This document shows positions 1 through 6,682 of a DNA stretch of 11,098 nt, piece by piece. The notes beneath the pieces were generated by a model, which was given only the letters and a program-made list of their open reading frames with translations, made no database searches and was not told the DNA's origin. Each line of letters starts with the position of its first letter. Positions within the stretch are counted from its first letter, which is position 1. Origin of the DNA: Betaproteobacteria bacterium (GTDB lineage: Bacteria; Pseudomonadota; Gammaproteobacteria; Burkholderiales; SG8-41); contig JAIOOZ010000195.1 in NCBI GenBank assembly GCA_021414185.1, forward strand, positions 1-11,098, written 5' to 3'. A program made the position numbers and the translations under genes.

Positions 1-1
1 T

Positions 2-982
2 GAGATTGTCTCGGCAAGCACACTTTACGGCGGCACCTATGCGCTGTTCGAAGTCAATCTGCGCAAGCTTGGCATCAATACCACTTTCGTCAATCCGGAC
101 GATCCGCAGAATTTCAAAAAAGCGATCACCAAAAAGACCAAAATGCTGTACGCCGAAACCATCGGTAATCCGCAGATCAACGTGCTCGATATCGAGCCCA
201 TTGCAAAAATCGCGCACGACGCCGGCATTCCGCTGGTCATCGACAACACGTTTGCGTCGCCCTATCTGTGCCGCCCGATCGAATTCGGCGCCGATATCGT
301 GGTGCACTCCGCAACCAAGTACATCGGCGGGCACGGCACGACGATGGGCGGGGTGATCGTCGAGTCCGGCAGGTTCCCCTGGGACAACGGCAACTTTCCT
401 GAGATGGTCGAGCCCTCGCGCGGCTACCACGGCGTGCGCTTTTACGAGACGTTCGGCGATTTCGGTTACACCATGAAAGCGCGCATGGAAACGCTGCGCA
501 CGCTGGGCGCCACACTTTCGCCGTTCAATGCTTTCATGCTGCTGCAGGGGCTGGAAACGCTGCACGTGCGCATGGACCGCCATTGCGCGAACGCGCTCGC
601 GGTGGCGCAGTTTCTGGAAAAACATCCGCGGGTGTCGTGGGTCAATTACCCGGGACTCAAAAGCAGCAAGTACTACGCATTGGCACAGAAATATCTGCCC
701 AAGGGCGCGAGTGCCGTCATGACTTTCGGCATCAAGGGCGGTGCTGCGGCAGGCGTGAAGTTCATCGAGGCGGCGCAGTTCATGAGCCATCTCGCGAATG
801 TCGGCGACGCGAAGACGCTCGTCATACATCCGGCATCGACGACGCACCGGCAGTTATCGGAAGAAGAGCAGGCCAAGGCTGGCGTCACTCCCGACATGAT
901 CAGGCTTTCCATCGGCATCGAGAACATCGACGATATTCTGTGGGACATCGGTCAGGCGCTTGAAGCGGGCGCTAATGCATAA
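2..982 (+). CDS. metY: O-acetylhomoserine sulfhydrylase (aminocarboxypropyltransferase), 5' end missing
   Basis: A cytoplasmic PLP enzyme of the Cys/Met metabolism family that joins O-acetylhomoserine with sulfide (or methanethiol) to give homocysteine (or methionine). The window begins inside the gene: the reading frame is open from base 2 and 326 residues remain, so roughly the first 100 residues of a usual ~430-residue protein lie outside. Visible family landmarks are the ASTLYGGTY segment at the start, the DNTFASPY stretch whose Asp contacts the PLP ring nitrogen (Asp at partial residue 81), and the Schiff-base lysine in HSATKYIGGHG (partial residue 106, bases 317-319). The C-terminal part carries the LVIHPASTTH and RLSIGIENIDD motifs typical of the family. 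The long spacer between these blocks fits MetY better than the shorter cystathionine gamma-synthase group, but a MetZ-like activity cannot be excluded. The first transporter gene follows after 24 bases. Confidence 0.9.
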   Translation, partial: EIVSASTLYGGTYALFEVNLRKLGINTTFVNPDDPQNFKKAITKKTKMLYAETIGNPQINVLDIEPIAKIAHDAGIPLVIDNTFASPYLCRPIEFGADIVVHSATKYIGGHGTTMGGVIVESGRFPWDNGNFPEMVEPSRGYHGVRFYETFGDFGYTMKARMETLRTLGATLSPFNAFMLLQGLETLHVRMDRHCANALAVAQFLEKHPRVSWVNYPGLKSSKYYALAQKYLPKGASAVMTFGIKGGAAAGVKFIEAAQFMSHLANVGDAKTLVIHPASTTHRQLSEEEQAKAGVTPDMIRLSIGIENIDDILWDIGQALEAGANA

Positions 983-1006
983 GGCCCGGGCGCTGGCGGC
1001 GTCGCC

Positions 1007-2206
1007 TTGAATCCGCAACGAAGCAGTGTGCGTGAACTGGTCATCGCGCTTACGCTTGCCACGCTGGCGCAGACACTGATCTCGATGGCCGTATACGCGC
1101 CGGCCGTATTGGCGCCGGCCGCGCAGGCGGACATCGGCCTGACGGCGACGGCAATCGGCATTTTCACGGCCCTCATATTCGTGGCGGCGGCTTATGCGGC
1201 GCCGCTCGGCGGCGCGCGCGTGGTACGCAGCGGGCCGGTACGCGTCAGCCAGCAATGCCTGCTGTGGGCCGCCGGCGGCATGGCCTTGTTCGTCAGCGCA
1301 GTGCCTGCCGTCATCGCGGCGGGCGCGCTGGCGATCGGCATGGGCTACGGTCCGGCGACGCCCGCCAGCTCAGCCATGCTCTCGGAGCGCACGCCCGACC
1401 GCCTGCGCAACGTCATCATGTCGATCCGGCAATCCGGGGTTACGCTGGGCGGCGCACTCGCCGGGGCGCTGTTGCCGGTGCTGGCCGTGGCGTATGGCTG
1501 GCGAGCCGCCGCGCTGCTCGTCGCGGTGTTGTGCGTGGCGGGCGCGGCACTGCTGCAAATCGTGCGCGAGCGTTACGATGCCGGGCGCACCGGAGTGCGG
1601 CAGGCCGGGCACGGCTCCCATCTGTTCCTGCTGCGCATGGTCTTCAGGCAGGCGGAACTGCGCCAGGGCGCGTTCACCTCGTTTACGTACGCCGGCGCGC
1701 AGATGTGTTTTGGCAGCTTTCTCGTCGTGTTTCTGACCGAGCGCGTGGGGATGAGCCTGATCGACGCCGGGGCCGCGTACTCGGCGGCCATGCTGAGCGG
1801 CATCGCCGGGCGCATGGTATGGGGCGCGCTGGCCGATTATTTCGATTGCGCGCGCCTCGTGCTCGGCATGCTCGGCTTGACCATGACGCTGTGTGCGTTT
1901 GTAATCACGCTGGTGTCGCCGCAATGGCCGTACGCGGCCGTCATCGCGCTGTGCATGGCGTGCGGCGCCAGCGCGTTCGGCTGGAACGGCGTCTATATCG
2001 CCGAGGTTGCGCGCATTACATCCGGGGAGAACGTCGCATTGGCAACGGGCGCGGTCATTACATTTAATTTTCTCGGCATCGTGATCGCACCGGTCGTATT
2101 CTGGTTGACCGTGTTGCTGAGCGGCAGCTATATCCCGGCGTTTGTGCTGATCGGCGTGATGGCGCTGGCCGGAAGCCTGCCGTATTTTCGCAAGGCGTGG
2201 CAATGA
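1007..2206 (+). CDS. MFS transporter, first of two tandem paralogues
   Basis: A 399-residue inner-membrane protein of the major facilitator superfamily with about twelve hydrophobic segments. The loop between helices 2 and 3 has the GGARVVRSGP form of the family's GxxxDR-like signature. Helix 4-5 has a conserved GMGYGPATPASS stretch followed by RNVIMSIRQSG. A hydrophilic loop with YDAGRTGVRQAG near residues 188-205 separates the two six-helix halves. The start is TTG at 1007. A GTG at 1028 would also work and would shorten the protein by seven residues; neither has a clear ribosome binding site. The substrate cannot be read from the sequence. The gene follows the sulfhydrylase closely and its stop overlaps the start of a second MFS gene, so it is probably co-transcribed with both. 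Substrate-linked function with sulfur metabolism is only a guess from position. Confidence 0.88.
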   Translation: MNPQRSSVRELVIALTLATLAQTLISMAVYAPAVLAPAAQADIGLTATAIGIFTALIFVAAAYAAPLGGARVVRSGPVRVSQQCLLWAAGGMALFVSAVPAVIAAGALAIGMGYGPATPASSAMLSERTPDRLRNVIMSIRQSGVTLGGALAGALLPVLAVAYGWRAAALLVAVLCVAGAALLQIVRERYDAGRTGVRQAGHGSHLFLLRMVFRQAELRQGAFTSFTYAGAQMCFGSFLVVFLTERVGMSLIDAGAAYSAAMLSGIAGRMVWGALADYFDCARLVLGMLGLTMTLCAFVITLVSPQWPYAAVIALCMACGASAFGWNGVYIAEVARITSGENVALATGAVITFNFLGIVIAPVVFWLTVLLSGSYIPAFVLIGVMALAGSLPYFRKAWQ

Positions 2207-3405
2207 GTGCCGGCGCCGCCGATACGCGCGCGCTGGTCGCCGCGGTTGCGGTTACCACGCTGGTACAGGCACTGGTGTCGGTCGCGGTGTTTGCGCCGCC
2301 CCTGCTGGCGCCCGCCGCCCAGGCTGACCTTGGTGTGAGCGCGAGCGCGGTAGGCGTCATCATTACATTGACTTACATCGCCGCCAGCCTGTCGGCGCCG
2401 CGCGGCGGGGCGCTGGTTGCGCGGCACGGGCCGTTGCGCGTGAGCCAGCACTCGCTGCTGTGGAGCGCGGGCGGAATCGCGCTGTTCGCGCTGGCCTCGC
2501 CCGTGGTCTGCGTGATGGGCGCGTTCATGCTCGGCATGGGCTACGGCCCGGTCACGCCCGCGAGTTCGACCATACTTTCGACGCGCGCGCCAGACCGCCT
2601 GCGCAACGTCATCATGTCGATACGGCAGACCGGCGTGCCTCTCGGGGGCGCTATCGCCGGCGCGCTGGTGCCGATGTTGATCGTCGCATATGGCTGGCGA
2701 GTGGCGGCGCTGGGCGTCGGCGCATTGTGCGCAATGACGGCACTGGCGGTGCAGCCGCGGCGCGAGCTCTACGATGCTGGCCGGAATCGTTCGCCGCAAT
2801 CCGCGCGCGTCTCGCATCTGGCGTTGTTGCGGCTGGTGTTCGCCGCGCCGGCCCTGCGCGATATCGCACTGATCTCGTTCGCGTATGCCGCCGTGCAGGT
2901 GTGCTTTACGAGTTATCTCGTGGTGTTCCTGACGGAGCGCTGCGGGCTCAGCCTGGTGACGGCCGGCGCGGTGTTTTCGGCGGCGATGATCGCCGGCATC
3001 GCCGGCCGCGTCGTGTGGGGCGTGGCCGCCGACGTAATGGGAAACGCGCGGGTGGTGCTGGGCGCGCTGGGCGTGGTGATGGCGGCCTGCGCGTTCACGA
3101 TGACGCAGGTGTCGGCGCAGTGGCCGTATGCGGGCGTGGTGGCGCTCGCGGTGGTGTTTGGCGCCAGCGCGATCGGCTGGAACGGGGTGTTCGTCGCGGA
3201 AGTTGCGCGCATCGCGCCCGCCGGCGATATCGCGCAGGCCACCGGCGCTACCTTGGGCATGACTTACTTCGGCGTGGTGGTGGGGCCGTTCGTATTCTGG
3301 GCGATAGTCACAGGCACTGCCAGCTACGCGATCGCGTTCGCGGCAATCGGAGTTGGCGCGCTGGTGGCGGGGCTCGCGTGTTTTCGTATCCCGGGGCGCC
3401 CATGA
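2203..3405 (+). CDS. MFS transporter, second tandem paralogue
   Basis: A 400-residue major facilitator protein, collinear with its upstream neighbour over its whole length and, by eye, identical at about half of positions (shared blocks include LAPAAQAD, GMGYGP, RNVIMSIRQ, VVFLTER, GIAGR and GWNGV). I start it at ATG 2203, whose last two bases form the TGA stop of the first transporter. An AAGG seven bases upstream (2192-2195) serves as ribosome binding site. A GTG two codons earlier (2197) is possible but less likely. It has about twelve hydrophobic helices and no signal peptide. The ATGA overlap predicts translational coupling, so the two proteins should be made in comparable amounts; whether they form a heteromeric pair or are simply a duplication with diverged substrates is unknown. 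The next gene also starts within its stop. Confidence 0.88.
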   Translation: MSAGAADTRALVAAVAVTTLVQALVSVAVFAPPLLAPAAQADLGVSASAVGVIITLTYIAASLSAPRGGALVARHGPLRVSQHSLLWSAGGIALFALASPVVCVMGAFMLGMGYGPVTPASSTILSTRAPDRLRNVIMSIRQTGVPLGGAIAGALVPMLIVAYGWRVAALGVGALCAMTALAVQPRRELYDAGRNRSPQSARVSHLALLRLVFAAPALRDIALISFAYAAVQVCFTSYLVVFLTERCGLSLVTAGAVFSAAMIAGIAGRVVWGVAADVMGNARVVLGALGVVMAACAFTMTQVSAQWPYAGVVALAVVFGASAIGWNGVFVAEVARIAPAGDIAQATGATLGMTYFGVVVGPFVFWAIVTGTASYAIAFAAIGVGALVAGLACFRIPGRP

Positions 3406-4259
3406 TGTTGACGCACGTGGTGTTCAAGATCAGCGGCGCGCCGGATGTGCTCGCGGCATTCGATGCGCGACTCAAGCTCCTGTTCGCCGAGCACGGCATC
3501 GCTGACGAATGCGAAGAACAGCATACGGCCGGCGCGTTGCATTACGACCTCAAGGTTCATGGCGGAATTCCGTTCCCGCCATTCGCAATGGCTTCCAGCG
3601 ATTTTCCGGAGCTCACCGTGGTGACGGAATGGATAGACGCCGGCAGCGGCGTGCGCGGCACCGCAACCATCGCGCGCGGCGCGCTGGCGGAACAGAAGGT
3701 CGAGAACCTCGCCGCCTCAGGTGCGGGTCATGCGGTGGCGATCAAAATCGATGCCGGCGGCTTTCTCAAGCTCGCACTTGCCGTGATGCGCACCGGACGC
3801 GACGAATGCCGCGGCTATATGCTGACGGGTAGCGAGGATGCACTGTTTCGGATTACGCGCGACGCGGCAACCGGCGCCATCGAACTATGGGCGACGCAGG
3901 GTGCGGCGGAATGGAGCCGGCTGTGGCATATATCCGGAGATGGCGCCACCGAATACCGCGAGATCGACCCGGTGCAGGCGATTGCGGACAGCGATTTTCG
4001 CGAACTGGAAAAGGTCGCGCAGGATTTCGTCGCGCAATGGATCTGGTTCGGCAACGGGCCGCGCGAGGAAATCGCCATCGAGGCCGCTCGCTACGAGCGT
4101 CTGGGCTATGCCGTGAGCGACGCCAACCTGCGCTCAGCCGCGCTGCACCGGATCAAGGGCAGCGCAGGCAATGGCGGCGACGGCGTTCGCTACAGCACGC
4201 TCGATGCAGAAATCGCGTGGGTCGAAGTTGCGATTGCGCGCTGTTGGCCGAGGGCCTGA
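3402..4259 (+). CDS. Unrecognised soluble protein coupled to the MFS pair
   Basis: A 285-residue protein I do not recognise. The ATG at 3402 overlaps the TGA stop of the second transporter (3403-3405), and a GGGG at 3393-3396 can act as ribosome binding site. A second ATG follows immediately at 3405. There is no signal peptide and no membrane segment. The N-terminal ~100 residues alternate short strands and helices, and include a GGIPFPPFAMAS loop followed by DFPELTVVTEWID. That pattern recalls, weakly, the ferredoxin-like fold of YubB/DUF1281 proteins. The C-terminal half is acidic and rich in Trp (IELWATQG, EWSRLWHISG, AQWIWFGNG) and looks like a separate domain. Codon use matches the neighbours. 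Its tight coupling to two transporters suggests a cytoplasmic role in the same pathway, but no function can be assigned. Confidence 0.8.
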   Translation: MMLTHVVFKISGAPDVLAAFDARLKLLFAEHGIADECEEQHTAGALHYDLKVHGGIPFPPFAMASSDFPELTVVTEWIDAGSGVRGTATIARGALAEQKVENLAASGAGHAVAIKIDAGGFLKLALAVMRTGRDECRGYMLTGSEDALFRITRDAATGAIELWATQGAAEWSRLWHISGDGATEYREIDPVQAIADSDFRELEKVAQDFVAQWIWFGNGPREEIAIEAARYERLGYAVSDANLRSAALHRIKGSAGNGGDGVRYSTLDAEIAWVEVAIARCWPRA

Positions 4260-4260
4260 C

Positions 4261-4370
4261 GGCCGAGAGGGCGTGAGGGCGCGAGGGCGTGAGGGCGTGA
4301 GAGCGCGAGGGCGCGAGGGCGTTAAAAAGAAACCCCTCTCCCGCTCTATCGCTCTCACGCTCTCACGGCC
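4261..4370. repeat. Octamer array GAGGGCGY with inverted partner between convergent genes
   Basis: Seven consecutive octamers of the form GAGRGCGY run from 4267 to 4322. After a short A-rich stretch (TTAAAAAGAAA) the strand continues as CT-rich units to 4370. The outer 20 bases, 4261-4280 and 4351-4370, are inverted copies with three mismatches, two of which become G-U pairs in a plus-strand transcript. The element fills the whole gap between the stops of two convergent genes, so it can act as a bidirectional terminator or as a barrier to read-through. No T-run follows the stem. Confidence 0.75.
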
Positions 4371-4371
4371 T

Positions 4372-5517
4372 TTAGGCCAGCACTGGCGGTAATTGCGGCG
4401 TAAGCGCTGCGCGCTCCGAGGTTGCCTTGCCGTTCAGCGCAAAACCAACCAGCTTGCCTGACGAATCGTGGAACAGCGATTTCACGCCTTCCGCATCTGC
4501 CGTGACCGTCCACTTGCCTTCGACGCCGATGGGCGGCGGCGAGACTATGGTCGGGCACGCCGGTGTTTTGACGAGCACGGGCATCGCCGGGTAACTGACC
4601 GCTGTCTGCTTGCCGGCCAGCGTTGCCGCCAGCGCGCGCGCCGAGTGCATGATGGGCATCACGTAGGGCAACACGAGACCTTCGACTTCCGAGCAATCGC
4701 CGAGCGCATAGACGTCCGGTGCGCTGGTTTCGTGATGGCGGTTGACGGTGATGCCGCGATTGACCTTGATGCCCGCCGCAGCCGCCAGCGCAGTGCGCGG
4801 CTTCAGTCCGACTGCCGAGAGCGCAACGTCGGCGCTGAAGCTGTGGCCATTGGCGAGCGTGACGCGCAGTTTTTCGCCGTCGGCGTCGAGTGCAGAGACG
4901 CTGGTGCCCAGGTGCCAGACGACGCCGAGTTCCGCGAGCTTTTTCTGCAGCAGGGCGCCGCCTTCGGGCGGCAGCAGGCGCGACAACGGATGCGCCGCGA
5001 TGTCAATGACCTCGACCTTGTGGCCGCCGGTCGTCAGATCGTTGGCGAATTCGCTGCCGATCAATCCCGCGCCGATCAGCGCGACGGTGCGTTTTTCTTT
5101 CAGCGCCGCGCGAAAAATCGCGTACTCGTCGAGATCGTTGATGGTCAGGATGCGGTCGGCAGCACTGCCCTTGATCGGCAGCCGGATCTGGTCGGCGCCG
5201 AGCGCCAGCACGAGCCTGGAATAGGCAATCGTTTCGTCGCCGACTTTGACAGTGTGATTCGCAGTTTCTATGGCGGTTATGCGCGTGTTGGTGCGCACGA
5301 TGCCGTTCAATTGCGCGGCCATCTGCTCCGCCGAATTTAGCGGTATGCTTTGCGCCGTTTTGCCGCTGCCATGCGCGCTCGACAGCATCGGTTTCGAGTA
5401 GAAGTGGCCGCTGTCCGCGCTGATGAGCATGAGCGGAGTTTCCTTGTCGAGCTTGCGCAGCTCGCGCGCGACGTTGTAGCCGGCAAGCCCGCTGCCGATG
5501 ATGACGATGGGGTTCAT
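4372..5517 (-). CDS. rubB: NADH:rubredoxin reductase (FAD-dependent)
   Basis: A 381-residue cytoplasmic flavoprotein that passes electrons from NADH to rubredoxin. It belongs to the two-dinucleotide-binding pyridine nucleotide-disulfide oxidoreductase family without a redox-active disulfide. Seen in order: an N-terminal FAD-binding GSGLAGYNVAREL (residues 8-20), SKPMLSSA (41-48) as in RubB/AlkT-type enzymes, the NADH-binding GAGLIGSE (149-156), and the second FAD motif with ALGDC (Asp 274). The start ATG at 5517 leaves only a few residues before the first strand, as expected. Its ribosome binding site is weak. The stand-alone rubredoxin ends 109 bases upstream on the same strand, which strongly supports rubredoxin as acceptor. 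The gap contains a perfect 10-bp hairpin. The reaction partner here is probably the rubrerythrin system rather than an alkane hydroxylase, since no alkB-like gene is present. Confidence 0.88.
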   Translation of the reverse strand: MNPIVIIGSGLAGYNVARELRKLDKETPLMLISADSGHFYSKPMLSSAHGSGKTAQSIPLNSAEQMAAQLNGIVRTNTRITAIETANHTVKVGDETIAYSRLVLALGADQIRLPIKGSAADRILTINDLDEYAIFRAALKEKRTVALIGAGLIGSEFANDLTTGGHKVEVIDIAAHPLSRLLPPEGGALLQKKLAELGVVWHLGTSVSALDADGEKLRVTLANGHSFSADVALSAVGLKPRTALAAAAGIKVNRGITVNRHHETSAPDVYALGDCSEVEGLVLPYVMPIMHSARALAATLAGKQTAVSYPAMPVLVKTPACPTIVSPPPIGVEGKWTVTADAEGVKSLFHDSSGKLVGFALNGKATSERAALTPQLPPVLA

Positions 5518-5552
5518 TTGATGATGGACTCGTAAAGGTTGCGAAAGCGGTC

Positions 5553-5582
5553 ATGCCGGCCCGGTGCTGCAGGGGCCGGCAT
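5553..5582. repeat. Perfect 10-bp inverted repeat between rubredoxin and its reductase
   Basis: ATGCCGGCCC at 5553-5562 is the exact reverse complement of 5573-5582, with a 10-base loop. It lies in the 109-base spacer between the two minus-strand genes. No T-run follows on either strand, so a simple intrinsic terminator is unlikely. A REP-like element, or an RNA stem that protects or trims the message between rubredoxin and reductase, fits better. Confidence 0.7.
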
Positions 5583-5626
5583 AACTGGAGCGCGCTATTC
5601 TACTTCAGTCAGCACGCTAAAACGGC

Positions 5627-5797
5627 TCAGGCCGCGAGCAGCACCATTTCAAAATCGGCTTTCGCCACGCCGCAGTCCGGGCACGACCAGTCGGCCGGAA
5701 TATCTTCCCAGCGCGTGCCGGCCTTGATGCAGTGCTCCGGATCGCCGGCGGCTTCGTCGTACACGTAACCGCAAACTATGCATTGCCACTTTTTCAT
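5627..5797 (-). CDS. Rubredoxin
   Basis: A 56-residue electron carrier with one iron held by four cysteines, seen as CIVCG (Cys 6, Cys 9) and CPDCG (Cys 39, Cys 42). The core YVYDEAAGDP and DIPADWSCPDC are classical rubredoxin. I place the start at ATG 5797, not at the upstream in-frame starts, because a strong AAGGAG lies seven bases ahead (5805-5810) and the family begins with MKKWQC-like residues. It sits between rubrerythrin (upstream) and the NADH-dependent reductase (downstream) on the same strand, so it is the natural shuttle from reductase to rubrerythrin. A long palindrome separates it from rubrerythrin, so its expression may be uncoupled from that gene to some extent. Assignment is very secure. 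Confidence 0.97.
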   Translation of the reverse strand: MKKWQCIVCGYVYDEAAGDPEHCIKAGTRWEDIPADWSCPDCGVAKADFEMVLLAA

Positions 5798-5804
5798 TTT
5801 AAAT

Positions 5805-5810
5805 CTCCTT
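5805..5810 (-). promoter_or_regulatory. Ribosome binding site of rubredoxin
   Basis: AAGGAG on the minus strand, seven bases before ATG 5797. It decides the start in favour of the 56-residue protein over a 76-residue reading that would begin inside the palindrome. Confidence 0.85.
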
Positions 5811-5834
5811 ATCAGGGTTACTGAAAATTCGTTT

Positions 5835-5987
5835 GCCACAGAGGGCACAGAGAACATTCTTTTTAATACCCCCTTGAGGGGTACAGAGAAATGCGAATTA
5901 AGGAATCAATCCGGTGAATTTGTTTTGCTTTTCCTCTGTGCTCTCTGTACCCCTCAAGGGGGTATTGAAAAGAATGCCCTCTGTGGC
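5835..5987. repeat. CACAGAG-family long palindrome, copy A
   Basis: Left arm 5835-5889 and right arm 5942-5987 are inverted copies that begin GCCACAGAGGGC. They match over about 46 bases with one mismatch plus one nine-base insertion in the left arm. The loop is 52 bases. Each arm also contains its own small palindrome around TACCCC-CTTGA-GGGGTA. The element occupies nearly all of the gap between rubrerythrin and rubredoxin. It has no coding potential and no flanking target duplication that I can see. A related copy lies at 10962-11064. Confidence 0.85.
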
Positions 5988-6000
5988 TTGCTTTTAAGCG

Positions 6001-6471
6001 TTAGGCGTTAACCCTCGCGAGCGTCGCGCGGTAATGGTTGGCGTGGCGCTCTTCCACCTTGGCCAGCGCGGCAAAGCGCTTCGCGGCCTTGGCGAGGGTG
6101 TTCTGGAAGCGCTCGGCGTGCTCTTTCGATTCCACGATCTGCTCGTCCATTTCGGCGACCGCTTTGTGGTTGCCTTCCTGTTCGGCGAGGTGGCGGAACT
6201 GCGGATACATTTCGGTGTATTCGTAAGTCTCGCCGGCAATCGCCATTTCGAGCGCCTTCGACGGGGACATCTGGTCGGCCGGGTAGAGCAGGTCGAGGTG
6301 GCCGAACGCGTGCTGCACTTCCTGGGCGGCGGTCTCCTCGAACACCTTCGCGGACTCAACGTCGCCGGCTGCGCGGCAGATTTTCGCGAAGTACATGTAT
6401 TTGATATGCGCCATCGACTCGCCGGCGAACGCGGCTTCGAGGTTCTTGATGGTGATGGATTCCGGTTTCAT
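6001..6471 (-). CDS. Rubrerythrin lacking the rubredoxin domain (erythrin type)
   Basis: A 156-residue ferritin-like four-helix protein with a di-iron site, expected to reduce H2O2 in the cytoplasm using electrons from rubredoxin. Ligand motifs visible are GESMA (Glu 18), EVQH (Glu 51, His 54), the GETYEYTEMYP segment (Glu 81 and Glu 84), and the C-terminal EERH (Glu 140, His 143). The usual C-terminal CPxCG rubredoxin domain is absent; the protein ends right after the last helix, at ARVNA. A separate rubredoxin gene follows on the same strand, so the canonical fusion is split here. Start ATG 6471 has an AGGAG at 6479-6483 with seven bases spacing. A near-consensus OxyR operator and a matching promoter lie upstream, which points to peroxide induction. 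The strict electron donor is inferred, not shown. Confidence 0.92.
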   Translation of the reverse strand: MKPESITIKNLEAAFAGESMAHIKYMYFAKICRAAGDVESAKVFEETAAQEVQHAFGHLDLLYPADQMSPSKALEMAIAGETYEYTEMYPQFRHLAEQEGNHKAVAEMDEQIVESKEHAERFQNTLAKAAKRFAALAKVEERHANHYRATLARVNA

Positions 6472-6522
6472 ATGAGCTCTCCTGGTAGTGGTTAAACGCG
6501 ATTTATTTGCTGCACGGAGAGC

Positions 6523-6552
6523 ATCTTAGGTGCCCGGGGTCGATTGATCCAA
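6523..6552 (-). promoter_or_regulatory. Candidate sigma70 promoter of rubrerythrin
   Basis: On the minus strand, a -10 TAAGAT at 6523-6528 and a weak -35 TTGGAT at 6547-6552 are separated by 18 bases. A poor -35 is expected where an activator binds next to it, and the OxyR operator begins at exactly that edge. The leader to the ATG would be about 45 bases. Confidence 0.5.
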
Positions 6553-6588
6553 TGGATTGTTACGATAGTGTCGATAGGGTATGACTAT
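6552..6588 (-). promoter_or_regulatory. OxyR operator upstream of rubrerythrin
   Basis: The plus strand reads ATGG-N7-CGAT-N7-ATAG-N7-CTAT, against the known OxyR pattern of ATAG-N7-CTAT repeated twice with N7 between. Fourteen of the sixteen fixed positions match and all three spacers are exactly seven. The proximal-to-oxyR half is a perfect ATAG/CTAT palindrome (extended to CGATAG and CTATCG, 6572-6590). The site overlaps the -35 edge of the rubrerythrin promoter, the classic position for activation. Confidence 0.7.
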
Positions 6589-6607
6589 CGAAATGAGCAA
6601 GGGGGAA

Positions 6608-6682
6608 AATCGAGAGACGCCAGGCGAGAGACGAGAGGGGGAAGCCCGTCTATCGTCTATCCTGCTTTTTCACCTCTCGATT
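6608..6682. repeat. Inverted GAGAGACG-type array at the 3' end of oxyR
   Basis: AATCGAGAG at 6608-6616 is the exact reverse complement of CTCTCGATT at 6674-6682. Between them are purine-rich GAGAGACG units on the left and CGTCTATC units on the right, which pair imperfectly. The right arm includes the last codons and stop of oxyR. On the minus strand the outer stem is followed by TTTT, so the element could end the oxyR transcript before the rubrerythrin promoter. Confidence 0.5.

Noticed and set aside
2460..3401. Long plus-strand open frame running into the 285-residue protein, which would make a 599-residue fusion
   Set aside because: This part lies in another frame over the second MFS gene, is rich in Arg and Gly with no domain sense, and the real start at 3402 has the ATGA overlap.
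4267..4322. CRISPR-like array
   Set aside because: The octamers are contiguous with no spacers and no cas genes nearby.
4468..5340. 290-codon plus-strand frame antisense to the rubredoxin reductase
   Set aside because: Arg/Asp-rich composition typical of antisense GC-rich frames; the minus strand has full FAD and NADH motifs.
5798..5857. Longer rubredoxin starting inside the palindrome
   Set aside because: The strong ribosome binding site at 5805-5810 and the family's normal N-terminus support ATG 5797.
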